A stretch of 64,000 nucleotides of DNA, taken from positions 78,919 to 142,918 of the forward strand of contig WHSR01000002.1 of NCBI GenBank assembly GCA_009379995.1, given 5' to 3'. Source of the DNA: Streptosporangiales bacterium (GTDB taxonomy: Bacteria; Actinomycetota; Actinomycetes; Streptosporangiales; WHSR01). Position numbers and translations under genes: made by a program. The notes beneath the pieces were generated by a model, which did no database searches, was not told the origin of the DNA, and saw only the letters and a list, made by a program, of their open reading frames with translations. Numbering within the stretch: the stretch's first letter is position 1; every line of letters starts with the position of its first letter. This document shows positions 17,480 through 25,984 of this stretch, piece by piece.

Positions 17480-18121
17480 ATGAGTGAACGTCCACGCGTT
17501 GTCATCGTCGACGACCACCGGCTGTTCCGTACCGGGGTTCGGGCCGAGCTGGGCGACGCCGTCGACGTCGTCGGCGAGGCCGAGGACGTCGACAGCGCCG
17601 TACGGGCGATCGGCGAGGCCAAGCCGGGCGTCGTCCTGCTGGATGTGCACCTTCCCGGGGGCGGCGGACAGGAGGTGCTGCGGCAGGCGCTTCCGGCCTA
17701 CCCGGAGGTTCGTTTCCTCGCGCTGTCCGTCTCCGACGCGGCCGAGGACGTGATCGGGGTGATCCGGGGCGGTGCCCGCGGGTACGTGACCAAGACGATC
17801 TCCGGAGAGGAGCTCGCCGACGCGATCCGCCGGGTTGCCGAGGACGACGCGGTGTTCTCGCCCCGGCTGGCCGGCTTCGTGCTGGACGCGTTCGCCGCGA
17901 CCGACGTACCGCCCATCGACCCCGAGCTGGACCGGCTCACCCAGCGGGAACGCGAGGTGCTGCGGCTCATCGCCCGGGGCTACGCGTACAAGGAGATCGC
18001 CCGCGAGCTCTACATCAGCGTGAAGACCGTGGAGACCCACGTGTCGAGCGTGCTGCGCAAGCTGCAGCTGTCCAACCGGCACGAGCTGTCCCGCTGGGCC
18101 ACCGCCCGCAAGCTGGTCTGA
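17480..18121 (+). CDS. LuxR/NarL-family response regulator
   Basis: A 213-residue regulator. The receiver domain has acidic D11-D12 and the phosphorylation site D55 in VVLLDVHLP. The LuxR helix-turn-helix (LTQREREVLRLIARGYAYKEIARE) occupies the C-terminal third. It pairs with the PspC-kinase upstream. Together with the divergent LiaF-like protein it forms a LiaFSR-like envelope-stress system, by gene order and domain make-up. A palindromic element closes the operon just downstream. Confidence 0.93.
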   Translation: MSERPRVVIVDDHRLFRTGVRAELGDAVDVVGEAEDVDSAVRAIGEAKPGVVLLDVHLPGGGGQEVLRQALPAYPEVRFLALSVSDAAEDVIGVIRGGARGYVTKTISGEELADAIRRVAEDDAVFSPRLAGFVLDAFAATDVPPIDPELDRLTQREREVLRLIARGYAYKEIARELYISVKTVETHVSSVLRKLQLSNRHELSRWATARKLV

Positions 18122-18135
18122 TTCCTTACCCCCTT

Positions 18136-18168
18136 TCGGCCGTGATCTTGCAGAAAGATCACGGCCGA
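18136..18168. repeat. Dispersed palindrome, family A copy 1 (putative bidirectional terminator)
   Basis: Arms 18136-18149 and 18155-18168 are perfect complements (14 bp) containing CCGTGATCTT. The element lies between the convergent response-regulator and FHA genes. The minus-strand FHA gene takes its stop codon, TGA at 18161-18159, from the right arm. Confidence 0.8.
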
Positions 18169-18713
18169 GGGTGCGCCGCCGAGATGCGGAAGCTGGCGCG
18201 GCCGAAGGCGACCCGGTCGCCGGGGCGGATGGTTTGCGGACCGACGAGCCGCCAGCCGTTGACCCGGGTTCCGTTCCTCGAGCCGAGGTCGGCGAGGACC
18301 CACTCTCCGTCGCGCCATCGGAGCTCCGCGTGCAGGCGGGACACCGTCGAGTCGGAGACGGTCAGGTCGCAGGCGGGATCCCGGCCGATGACGAGACCGC
18401 CCCCGCTCGGGTCGGGGAGTGCGAGCCGGGGGAGCCGGGGCTCCCGCCAGGCCGCCTCGACCCGTGCGGTGAACGCGGACAGGGCCGCGACGCCGTCGAG
18501 CAGGCGCCCGGTGATCCGTCTCCGCGGCGGCAGGTCGTCGAGGAGGTCGGTGAGCTCGCGCCGGCTCTTGGCCCGGAGAGCGTGACCGACGCGTCCCACG
18601 AAGGTCTCGTGCGAAAGCCGTCCCTCCATGGAACGGTCCTGCAGGGTCTTGACGGCACGCTCACGATCCGCGTCCGACGCGCGCACCGGAGGTATTGACC
18701 CTTGCACCCCCAT
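18159..18713 (-). CDS. DUF1707 and FHA domain protein
   Basis: A 184-residue protein. A DUF1707 domain (RASDADRERAVKTLQD, residues about 8-60) is followed by a forkhead-associated domain with IGRDPACDL, STVSRLHAEL and GSRNGTRVNG, the phosphothreonine-binding loops. FHA domains dock onto Ser/Thr kinase substrates; DUF1707 occurs in actinobacterial membrane-linked regulators. No kinase is in the window. The last codons, CGG CCG TGA, are part of a dispersed palindrome. ATG 18713 is used; the upstream frame is low-quality sequence. Confidence 0.85.
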   Translation of the reverse strand: MGVQGSIPPVRASDADRERAVKTLQDRSMEGRLSHETFVGRVGHALRAKSRRELTDLLDDLPPRRRITGRLLDGVAALSAFTARVEAAWREPRLPRLALPDPSGGGLVIGRDPACDLTVSDSTVSRLHAELRWRDGEWVLADLGSRNGTRVNGWRLVGPQTIRPGDRVAFGRASFRISAAHPRP

Positions 18714-18807
18714 GGGGAAATTGTCTCCCCGCACGCCCTCGGGTGTCGAGCATGCGTCAGAGAAGAAGGCCGACGATGATTTATATGGTGCTAGAGTAAA
18801 TAGCACT

Positions 18808-19761
18808 ATGTCGGGACGGGACGGGCCACGGCTGGACTACCGGCGCGTCGGCATCTACCTGACCATCGCCTTCGGCCTTGCCTGGGGGACGGTACTCGTC
18901 CTCTACCTGACCGGCGGTTTGGTGCACAGCCCGGTGCTCATTCCGGGGACGCCGGTGACCCTGGCCCTCATTCTGGTGCCCACGCTCTTCATGTGGTCGC
19001 CCGCGCTCGCCCACATCATCACGCGGCTCGTAACCGGCGAGGGATGGCATGACCTTTGGCTGCGGCCGGACCTAGGGCGGGTCCGGCGCCCGTTGCTCGC
19101 CTCCTGGGCGGGTACGGTGCTGTGCGTCCTGGCCGGCGGACTGGTCTTCTTTGCGGTATTTCCCGGCGCCTTCGACCCGTCGATGAGTGCGCTCCGGGAG
19201 CGAGCCGGCGGGCAGCTACCGACAAGCCCGTCGGCCTCCGCCGCGATCCTGCTGCTGTTGGCGCTGCTCGTCCTGTTTATCGCGCCGCTGTTCAACAGCT
19301 TGTTCACCTTCGGGGAGGAGTTCGGTTGGCGGGCGTACCTGCAGCCGCATCTGCTCGCGCTGGGCAGTCGACGTGCCGTGGTCATCACCGGGCTTATCTG
19401 GGGCGCCTGGCACTGGCCGCTCACCGCCATGGGGCACAACTACGGCACGCGGTACGCCAGCGCCCCATGGCTCGGCATGTTGGCGATGACCTGGTTCACC
19501 CTCGTCGTCGGGATCTTCCTTGGGTATCTCACCCTGCGCGCGGGCAGCGTGTGGCCGGCGGTCCTCGGCCACGGGACCCTCAACGCGGTCGCCGGGTTGC
19601 CGATACTCGTGTCGGCCGGCGGGATCAGCCCGGTGCTCGGACCGCACCCCGCCGGTCTGTTCGGCTCCGCCGGCTTCACCGCGGCGGCGCTGTGGATCCT
19701 GCTCACGCCGAGATCTATGTTGCGGGGGACTCAAAGCCGGCAAACCGGTCCCACAACATAG
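18808..19761 (+). CDS. CPBP-family intramembrane metalloprotease
   Basis: A 317-residue polytopic membrane protein. The CPBP (CAAX protease/bacteriocin-processing) motifs are EEFGWRAYL, WGAWHWPL and GHGTLNAV, giving the glutamates and histidines of the membrane active site. Substrates are unknown. ATG 18808 follows an AT-rich stretch. The last codons (from TPRSM onward) and the stop TAG at 19759-19761 are encoded by a dispersed palindrome, so the natural C-terminus has probably been replaced. Confidence 0.85.
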   Translation: MSGRDGPRLDYRRVGIYLTIAFGLAWGTVLVLYLTGGLVHSPVLIPGTPVTLALILVPTLFMWSPALAHIITRLVTGEGWHDLWLRPDLGRVRRPLLASWAGTVLCVLAGGLVFFAVFPGAFDPSMSALRERAGGQLPTSPSASAAILLLLALLVLFIAPLFNSLFTFGEEFGWRAYLQPHLLALGSRRAVVITGLIWGAWHWPLTAMGHNYGTRYASAPWLGMLAMTWFTLVVGIFLGYLTLRAGSVWPAVLGHGTLNAVAGLPILVSAGGISPVLGPHPAGLFGSAGFTAAALWILLTPRSMLRGTQSRQTGPTT

Positions 19762-19770
19762 ATCTCGGCG
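19706..19770. repeat. Dispersed palindrome, family B copy 1
   Basis: Arms 19706-19722 and 19754-19770 are perfect 17-bp complements with the core CCGAGATCTATGTTG. Inner GGGAC/GTCCC pairing continues the stem. It lies between the convergent CPBP protease and DM13 genes and includes the 3' end of the CPBP frame. Confidence 0.8.
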
Positions 19771-19780
19771 GGGGGATTGA

Positions 19781-20323
19781 CTACGCCTTCAGTTCCGCAG
19801 CGCCGAACGAGACGCTGAATGCCCTGCACCAGATGGACATGCTCGTCAACCTGTCGAGATCGGCTTCGGTGGGGATGGGGTAGTTCTGGCTGCCCTGGTT
19901 GCCTTTGAGTGCCCCGAGGTCGACGCTCTCGCCGTTGCGGAACGCCCGCGAGCCGGCCGGGCCCTCCTTGACGGGTTGGTCGGAAAGCCAAACGCGCAGG
20001 TCCGGACCGTCGGAGGTGCGGAGGTCCTCGATGCGGAGCACCCGGGAGCCGTCCTCGAGCCGCAGCACCTGCACCGTGCCGGAGGTCTCGTGCTCGTGGG
20101 AGATGAGTTGGCCGGTCGCGAGCGTCCGCGGACCCTGCCGACCCCTGGCGCCGCCAGCCGGCTCGGCCGTACCCGTGGAGACCGCGCCAGGCGCGGCCTC
20201 GTCGACGGTGCGGTCGATGAACAGCCGCCATGGCTGGAACAGGTAGAGCGCCACCGCCAGGACGAGGGCGAGAACAATGGTGAACACGGCCCAAACGGCG
20301 GGCCGACGCAGGAGATCATTCAC
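19781..20323 (-). CDS. DM13 domain protein, membrane-anchored
   Basis: A 180-residue protein with one N-terminal helix (VWAVFTIVLALVLAVALYLF) and an extracytoplasmic DM13 domain from about residue 70 to the end. DM13 landmarks are HETSGTVQVLRLEDGSRVLR, GPDLRVWLSD, GNQGSQNYPIP and SIWCRAFSVSFG, the last containing the conserved cysteine. DM13 domains are proposed electron-transfer or redox modules. It lies 66 bp upstream of nothing in its own direction, so it is probably monocistronic. Confidence 0.85.
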   Translation of the reverse strand: MNDLLRRPAVWAVFTIVLALVLAVALYLFQPWRLFIDRTVDEAAPGAVSTGTAEPAGGARGRQGPRTLATGQLISHEHETSGTVQVLRLEDGSRVLRIEDLRTSDGPDLRVWLSDQPVKEGPAGSRAFRNGESVDLGALKGNQGSQNYPIPTEADLDRLTSMSIWCRAFSVSFGAAELKA

Positions 20324-20389
20324 GGTGCCGCATTCAACCGCACCCGGCCTCTCCGGAAACCCGAAATGCCGGAAAAGGGCCGGCCGTGC

Positions 20390-21109
20390 TCAGCCGGTCT
20401 CGACCGCCTGGAACATCTCGGCGAGCCGGCCGTCCGGCATGCCGGCACGGTGGGCGTTCTCGCCCAGCCAGCCGCGGAGCCTGTCCTCGAGACCGTCCAT
20501 GTGGGCGGTCTGGCTGACGTGTGCGCGCAGCGCGGCCATCTTCCGGTCGAAGGTGTCGGTCACGTCGACGTACCGGTTAGGCTCCCGGCCGCCCTGTATC
20601 CACACCTCGCGTACCGTCCAGGCGTCGAGACCCTCGTCCCGAAGCAACTCCGGGTGCGCGAACGGGTTGCGCGCGTCCGGGTAGACCGCGCAGATGGCGG
20701 CCTCGCCGGCGGCCAGGTGGTCGGGGTGGCTGGCCGGAAGCCGCGCGTAGTTGCGCTCCGGGCTGTGAACGAGTATCCGGTCCGGCCGGACCTGCCGAAT
20801 CACCCGGGAGATGTCGCGACGCAATTCGAAGGTCACGGTGAGCCGGCCGTCCGGGTAGCCGAGGAAGCGGACGTCGTCCACTCCGACGCATTTGGCGGCC
20901 GCGGTCTGCTCGGCGCGCCGGATATCCGGGATCTCCTCGCGCGGCACCTCCCGGTCGAAGCCCCCTGAGTCCCCGTCGGTCACGATCAGGTACGTCACCT
21001 CGATCCCGGCGTTCGTCCAGGAGGCGATGGTCCCCGCGGCGCCGAAGTCGATGTCGTCGGGGTGTGCGGTAACGGTGAGGACGCGGCGTACGTCATGGTC
21101 GTCGAGCAC
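20390..21109 (-). CDS. PIG-L family deacetylase
   Basis: A 239-residue zinc-dependent deacetylase of the PIG-L/LmbE family, which also includes the mycothiol enzymes MshB and Mca. The zinc motif is AHPDDIDFGAAG near residue 16; SHPDHLAAG near 125 supplies the second histidine. Such enzymes remove N-acetyl groups from GlcNAc-type substrates. No mycothiol gene is adjacent, so the substrate is open. GTG 21109 is the only in-frame start before the AHPDD strand. Confidence 0.88.
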   Translation of the reverse strand: MLDDHDVRRVLTVTAHPDDIDFGAAGTIASWTNAGIEVTYLIVTDGDSGGFDREVPREEIPDIRRAEQTAAAKCVGVDDVRFLGYPDGRLTVTFELRRDISRVIRQVRPDRILVHSPERNYARLPASHPDHLAAGEAAICAVYPDARNPFAHPELLRDEGLDAWTVREVWIQGGREPNRYVDVTDTFDRKMAALRAHVSQTAHMDGLEDRLRGWLGENAHRAGMPDGRLAEMFQAVETG

Positions 21110-21150
21110 GCATCCATGCTAGGTCGGGCGCACCGGGCGGGCCCCGGCCG

Positions 21151-21690
21151 CTACCGGGTATCGCGGTGGAACGCGAAGAACAGCGAGTACGGGGTGCCCG
21201 AGGGCGACGCCGGCCGGCGGGCGTACTCCTCGAAGATGGCGCTCAGCCGGTCGAGCAGCTCGCCCCGCTCGGCGCCGGTGAGCCGCACGCCCAGCCGAAC
21301 CATCAGGGTCTCCTCGTCGTTCTCCACCGGGCGGACCTCGTCGAGGAAGGCCTGCACAATGGCTCCCCGTTCGCCGACGTCCAGGGTCCACGACTTGCGG
21401 GTCGCCCGGTACGGCACCTCCCGCGCACCGCGCATGCCCCGGCGCTCCGGCTCGGGGGCGAGGAATCCGGTCTCCACCAGCCGTCGCACGTGATGGAGCA
21501 CCGAGCCGGGATTGCGGGCGAGGCGGCGGGCGATCTCCTTGTTCGTCAGCGCCTCGTCGAGGCAGAGGCGCAGGATGCGCAGCCGCACCGCCGAGGCGAG
21601 CGCCCGGGCCTCGGCCTCGGTCGCCGGCCGGCGGGGCGGGCCATCCGCGGGGCCACGGTGCGTCGGCTGGGCCGTCACGGCGGCCAGCAT
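21151..21690 (-). CDS. ArsR-like winged-helix transcriptional regulator
   Basis: A 179-residue regulator with a winged helix near residues 33-85: SAVRLRILRLCLDEALTNKEIARRLARN followed by GSVLHHVRRLVETGFL. The rest is an alpha-helical ligand or dimerisation region. It is divergent from an MFS exporter gene across 56 bp that contain a palindrome, so it probably represses that exporter and itself. The inducer is unknown. Confidence 0.85.
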   Translation of the reverse strand: MLAAVTAQPTHRGPADGPPRRPATEAEARALASAVRLRILRLCLDEALTNKEIARRLARNPGSVLHHVRRLVETGFLAPEPERRGMRGAREVPYRATRKSWTLDVGERGAIVQAFLDEVRPVENDEETLMVRLGVRLTGAERGELLDRLSAIFEEYARRPASPSGTPYSLFFAFHRDTR

Positions 21691-21709
21691 AGCGCCGCCG
21701 AACTACTGA

Positions 21710-21741
21710 TTGACTTTTCTCAACCACTGCCTCAGGCTGAG
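21710..21741 (+). promoter_or_regulatory. Candidate promoter and operator between HTH regulator and MFS exporter
   Basis: TTGACT at 21710-21715 fits a -35 box. The perfect palindrome CTCAGGCTGAG at 21731-21741 covers the expected -10 position (CAGGCT, 17 bp downstream), 5 bp before the MFS start. A repressor bound here would block the promoter. Confidence 0.45.
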
Positions 21742-21746
21742 TAGCC

Positions 21747-22988
21747 GTGCGGGAGAGCCTCGCCGTCCATCGCGATTTCTGGCTGCTCTGGATCGGCGAC
21801 GCGGCCAGCCTGTTCGTCCTGCCGCTCCTGGCGGCCCGTGCCTTGGACGCCACGCCGTTCCAGGTCGGCCTGGTCTCGACGTGCCTGACCGTGTCGTTCC
21901 TCCTGCTCGGGCTGCCCACCGGGGCCTGGGTGGACCGGATGCGGCGACGCAGCGTGCTGATCGTCAGCGACATCGGCCGGGCGCTGGCGCTGGGTTCGCT
22001 GCCGCTGGCCGGCGCCCTCGGCGTGCTGACCCTCCCGCAGCTGTACGCGGTGGCGCTCGGGTACGGCGTGCTGACCGTGTTCTTCGACGTGGCGTACCAG
22101 AGCTACCTGCCGTACCTGGTCGGCCGGGACCGGCTGGTCGAGGGCAACGCCAAGCTGGCGGCGACGCAGACGGCCGCGCAGATGGGTGGACCGACGCTGG
22201 GTGGCTTCGCCGTCCAGGCCTTCACGGCGCCGTACGCCGTGCTCGCCAACGCGGTGTGCTTCGCGTGGTCGGCCGCCTGGATCGGGCTGATCCGGGCCCG
22301 CGAGCCGCTGCCGGAAAGGCGGCCCGACCGGCACCTCGGCAGGGAGATCGCCGAGGGGCTGCGCTTCGTGTTCGGTCATCGGCTGCTGCGGGCGATCGCC
22401 GGCTGCACCGCGTCGTTCAACCTGTTCATGATGATGAGCCAGCCGATGCTGATCGTCCTGCTCGCCGAGGAGCTGGCGCTGCCGAGCGGAACGGTCGGTG
22501 CGTTCTTCACCGTCGGCGCCGCTGGCGGTGTCGTGGGCGCCGTCTTCGCAAATAGGATCGCCTCGCTGGTCGGCGGGGGTCGGGTGATCTGGCTGAGCGT
22601 GGCCCCGGCCGGGCCGTTCGCGCTTCTCGTACCACTGGCGCAGAGCGACTGGCGGCTCTGGCTCGCGGCGGCGGGCCAGTTCGTCGTGGCGTTCGGCACC
22701 TCGGTCTACAACGTCGCGCAGGTCAGCTTCCGCCAGCGGCTGTGCCCGGAGGTGCTGCTCGGGCGGATGAACGCGACCATGCGGTTCCTGGTCTGGGGCA
22801 CGATGCCGCTCGGCGGCTTCCTCGGCGGAGGGCTCGGCTCGCTGATCGGGGTCCGGCCCACGGTGTGGGTCGCCGCGGGTGGCGTCGCGCTCGCCTTCCT
22901 GCCGGTGTTCCTCTCTCCGCTGCGTGCCATGCGCGAACTGCCGGCACACGGGGGCGACGTCCTGCGTCCCGTCCCCGATCGCCCCTAG
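21747..22988 (+). CDS. MFS exporter
   Basis: A 413-residue major facilitator with about 12 helices. The MFS loop motif appears as GAWVDRMRRRSVLI. The type resembles MFS_3 exporters (enterobactin- or macrolide-efflux-like). GTG 21747 appears close to the transcription start. The divergent ArsR-like regulator probably controls it. Substrate cannot be read from sequence. Its stop overlaps the -10 box of pcrA. Confidence 0.88.
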   Translation: MRESLAVHRDFWLLWIGDAASLFVLPLLAARALDATPFQVGLVSTCLTVSFLLLGLPTGAWVDRMRRRSVLIVSDIGRALALGSLPLAGALGVLTLPQLYAVALGYGVLTVFFDVAYQSYLPYLVGRDRLVEGNAKLAATQTAAQMGGPTLGGFAVQAFTAPYAVLANAVCFAWSAAWIGLIRAREPLPERRPDRHLGREIAEGLRFVFGHRLLRAIAGCTASFNLFMMMSQPMLIVLLAEELALPSGTVGAFFTVGAAGGVVGAVFANRIASLVGGGRVIWLSVAPAGPFALLVPLAQSDWRLWLAAAGQFVVAFGTSVYNVAQVSFRQRLCPEVLLGRMNATMRFLVWGTMPLGGFLGGGLGSLIGVRPTVWVAAGGVALAFLPVFLSPLRAMRELPAHGGDVLRPVPDRP

Positions 22989-22991
22989 GCT
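22986..22991 (+). promoter_or_regulatory. Candidate -10 box of a leaderless pcrA transcript
   Basis: TAGGCT lies 7 bp before the GTG at 22999 and overlaps the MFS stop codon. No separate ribosome binding site is needed if the message is leaderless. Confidence 0.35.
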
Positions 22992-22998
22992 TGGGAGA

Positions 22999-25299
22999 GT
23001 GACCGGCACCGACGCGCTCCTCCAAGGACTGAACTCCCAGCAGCGAGAGGCGGTGCTGCACGAGGGCAGCCCGCTGCTCATCGTCGCCGGAGCCGGTTCG
23101 GGCAAGACCCGGGTCCTCGCCCACCGGATCGCCTACCTGCTCGCCAAGCAGCCGGACGGTACGGCGAAGGCGCACCCGGGCGAGATCCTCGCGATCACGT
23201 TCACCAACAAGGCCGCCCGGGAGATGGCCGAGCGGGTCGAGGCGCTCGTCGGCCCCCGCGCCCGGGCGATGTGGGTGATGACGTTCCACGCCGCCTGCGT
23301 ACGGATCCTGCGGCGGGAGGCGAAGCGGCTCAACCTCCCGAGCTCGTTCACCATCTACGACCAGGCCGACTCCCGGCGGCTGATGGCCATGGTCTGCCGC
23401 GAGCTGGACCTCGACCCCAAGCGGTACCCCCCGAAGTCGTTCTCCGCCCAGGTCAGCACGCTCAAGAACGAGCTGGTCGACCACGAGACGTTCGCTTCCC
23501 GGGCGGCCACCCACATGGAGCGGACCCTTGCCGAGGCGTACGGCGCCTACCAGCGCCGGCTCGCCGAGTCGGGCGCGCTGGACTTCGACGACATCATCAT
23601 GACGACCGTCAACCTGCTCCAGGTGTTTCCCGAGGTCGCCGAGACCTACCGGCGGCGGTTCCGGCACGTGCTGGTGGACGAGTACCAGGACACCAACCAC
23701 GCCCAGTACGTGCTCGTACGCGAGATCGTCGGCCGGCCCGAGCTGCGTACCGCCGACGGCGACCTGGTCCGCGAGGGTTCCGACCTGTCGCCCGCCGAGC
23801 TGTGCGTTGTCGGCGACGCCGACCAGTCGATCTATGCCTTCCGGGGCGCGACGATCCGCAACATCCTCGAGTTCGAGCGCGACTACCCGGACGCACGGAC
23901 CATCCTGCTGGAGCAGAACTACCGGTCCACGCAGATCATCCTGACCGCCGCGAACACACTCATCTCCCGCAACGCCGACCGCAAGCCCAAGCAGCTGTGG
24001 TCCCAGCAGGGCGAGGGGCCGAAGATCGTCGGCTACGTCGCCGACAACGAGCACGACGAGGCCGCGTTCGTGGCGAACGAGGTGGACCGGCTCACCGACG
24101 AGGGCGAGTGCACACCGAAAGAGGTGGCGATCTTCTACCGCACGAATGCCCAGTCCCGGGTGTTCGAGGAGGTCTTCATCCGGGTCGGTCTGCCGTACAA
24201 GGTGGTCGGCGGGGTGCGCTTCTACGAGCGCAGGGAGATCCGCGACGCGCTGGCGTACCTGCGCCTGCTCGCCAACCCGGAGGATACGGTGTCCCTGCGC
24301 CGCATCCTCAACGTGCCCCGCCGGGGCATCGGCGACCGGGCCGAGGCGTGTATCGAGGTGCTCGCCCAGCGGGAGCGCATCTCGTTCAACCGGGCGCTGC
24401 GGCGGGCCAGCGAAACGACCGACGCGGCGCCCGACCTGGCATCTCGGTCGCGGAACGCGATCAAGGACTTCGTCGCCCTGCTCGACGAGCTGACGGACAT
24501 GGTCAGCACGGCCGGCCCCGTCGACATCGCCGAGGCGGCCCTGGAGCGCAGCGGCTACCTGGCCGAGCTCGCCGGGTCGCAGGACCCGCAGGACGAGAGC
24601 CGGATCGAGAACCTGCGCGAGTTGGTCGCGGTGGCCAGGGAGTTCGAGGATCGGCTGCGGGCCGAGGAACGTGCGCCGGAGGGGACCCTGGCCGACTTCC
24701 TGGAGTCGGTGACCCTCGTCTCCGACGCCGACGACGTTCCCGAGGGCGCCGAGGGCGGCGGCGTGGTGACGCTCATGACCCTGCATACGGCGAAGGGCCT
24801 GGAGTTCCCCGTCGTGTTCCTCACCGGGCTTGAGGAGGGCGTGTTCCCGCACAACCGCTCCCTGAGCGAGCGCAAGGAGCTAGAGGAGGAACGCCGGCTC
24901 GCCTACGTCGGCATCACCCGTGCCCAGCATCGGCTCTATTTGTCCCGCGCGGCGGTGCGCAGCTCGTGGGGCGCTCCGACGTTCAACCCGCCGTCCCGCT
25001 TTCTCGAGGAGGTTCCCTTGGACCTGCTCAGGTGGGAACGCGAGGAGTCCTCGCTGGCCGGTGGGGCCGCGACGCCCGCGATCGCGGCGACGGCCGCCCG
25101 GCCGGGCACGCGGTCGCCCGGCAACCGGGCGGTGCCGTCGCTGTCGGCCGGGGACAAGGTCACCCACGACGCCTTCGGTCTCGGCACGGTTCTGTCCGTC
25201 GAGGGGAGCGGGGACAAGACGGCTGCCACCGTCGACTTCGGCGGCGACGACGGGGTGAAGAAGCTGCTGCTCCGCTACGCGCCGATCGAGAAGCTCTGA
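22999..25299 (+). CDS. pcrA: ATP-dependent DNA helicase PcrA (UvrD family)
   Basis: A 766-residue superfamily 1 3'-5' helicase for repair and replication-fork maintenance. Walker A is AGAGSGKT with K36; motif II is VDEYQDTN; later motifs include DQSIYAFRGA, EQNYRST and LHTAKGLEFPVVF. A C-terminal tudor-like segment (GDKVTHDAFGLGTVLSVEG) matches PcrA, the part that binds RNA polymerase. GTG 22999 is chosen. Its neighbour order (pcrA, B12-binding protein, sucCD) is conserved in related actinomycetes. Confidence 0.95.
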   Translation: MTGTDALLQGLNSQQREAVLHEGSPLLIVAGAGSGKTRVLAHRIAYLLAKQPDGTAKAHPGEILAITFTNKAAREMAERVEALVGPRARAMWVMTFHAACVRILRREAKRLNLPSSFTIYDQADSRRLMAMVCRELDLDPKRYPPKSFSAQVSTLKNELVDHETFASRAATHMERTLAEAYGAYQRRLAESGALDFDDIIMTTVNLLQVFPEVAETYRRRFRHVLVDEYQDTNHAQYVLVREIVGRPELRTADGDLVREGSDLSPAELCVVGDADQSIYAFRGATIRNILEFERDYPDARTILLEQNYRSTQIILTAANTLISRNADRKPKQLWSQQGEGPKIVGYVADNEHDEAAFVANEVDRLTDEGECTPKEVAIFYRTNAQSRVFEEVFIRVGLPYKVVGGVRFYERREIRDALAYLRLLANPEDTVSLRRILNVPRRGIGDRAEACIEVLAQRERISFNRALRRASETTDAAPDLASRSRNAIKDFVALLDELTDMVSTAGPVDIAEAALERSGYLAELAGSQDPQDESRIENLRELVAVAREFEDRLRAEERAPEGTLADFLESVTLVSDADDVPEGAEGGGVVTLMTLHTAKGLEFPVVFLTGLEEGVFPHNRSLSERKELEEERRLAYVGITRAQHRLYLSRAAVRSSWGAPTFNPPSRFLEEVPLDLLRWEREESSLAGGAATPAIAATAARPGTRSPGNRAVPSLSAGDKVTHDAFGLGTVLSVEGSGDKTAATVDFGGDDGVKKLLLRYAPIEKL

Positions 25300-25681
25300 C
25301 CTGGCCGGCTCACGCCGGGAGCCGGTACGTCGTACTTCGGGATCATCGAGTCCCTTGTGACCAGCGTCAGCCCTTCCACCTGCGCCTGCGCAACCAGCAC
25401 GCGGTCAAAGGGATCCCTATGGTGATAGGGAAGCGATCCCGCAGCCAAGCCATGTTCCCACGCTATGGGGAGCGGAAGGACACCGCTGGCGAGCACGCGA
25501 TCCACGAAGTCGTCGACGAGCCGGATCCTTCCCTGTGCCTTCTTGATGCTGGCCTCCCAAAGCGAGGCGGCACTGACTAAGACGTCAACAGCATCCCGGA
25601 TCACGTCGATCGTCTTGCCTTTGAGCTGGGGTCGAGCTCCATCCACCACAGGACAACATGAGTGTCCAGGAGCAGTCTCAC
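25275..25681 (-). pseudogene. PIN-domain toxin (VapC-like) with a frameshift
   Basis: Reading starts at GTG 25681 with RLLLDTHVVLWWMELDP, which includes the first PIN aspartate. The frame then runs to a stop within about 10 codons. The rest of the domain continues in another frame (VLVSAASLWEASIKKAQG, HRDPFDRVLVAQAQVEGLTL) to 25275. The break is at the four-G run 25628-25631: one extra base would restore DPQLKGK. Either the gene is dead or the assembly lost one base. Its 3' end overlaps pcrA by 25 bp on the other strand. Confidence 0.8.
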
Positions 25682-25922
25682 GGGAGCATCCCGAAGTCAC
25701 GAGCAATCTCCTCATTGACTTCGTCGGAGTCCCAGTCCTCCGCCTTCCAGATTTGGCCCTTCAGCAGACCAGCGTACGGACGGGCTTGCGCCGCAGCGGG
25801 ATCACCTTGGCGATGGGCGTGCCGGACTCATCGATGATGACCTCGTTGCCCGACCTGATCTCATCAAGGAGCTCTGGGCGCAGTTTAGCCTTCTGAGCTG
25901 CGCGGCTACCGGGGCTTTCCAC
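25678..25922 (-). pseudogene. Antitoxin (Phd/VapB type) with a frameshift
   Basis: From GTG 25922 the frame reads [20 protein letters not shown] then VIIDESGTPIAKVIPLRRKP, a Phd-type antitoxin. It then reaches TGA early, after TLVC. The missing tail (YAGLLKGQIWKAEDWDSDEV onward, ending FGMLP) continues in another frame to the TGA at 25680-25678, which overlaps the toxin GTG. One base is missing near 25770. With the toxin frameshift, both partners are broken independently. Confidence 0.75.
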
Positions 25923-25984
25923 GGTCTGGGAGACCCTGCGTTACCCTGCCGATTGAGGTATCCCTGCGGAGGGGTGAGGCAGCT

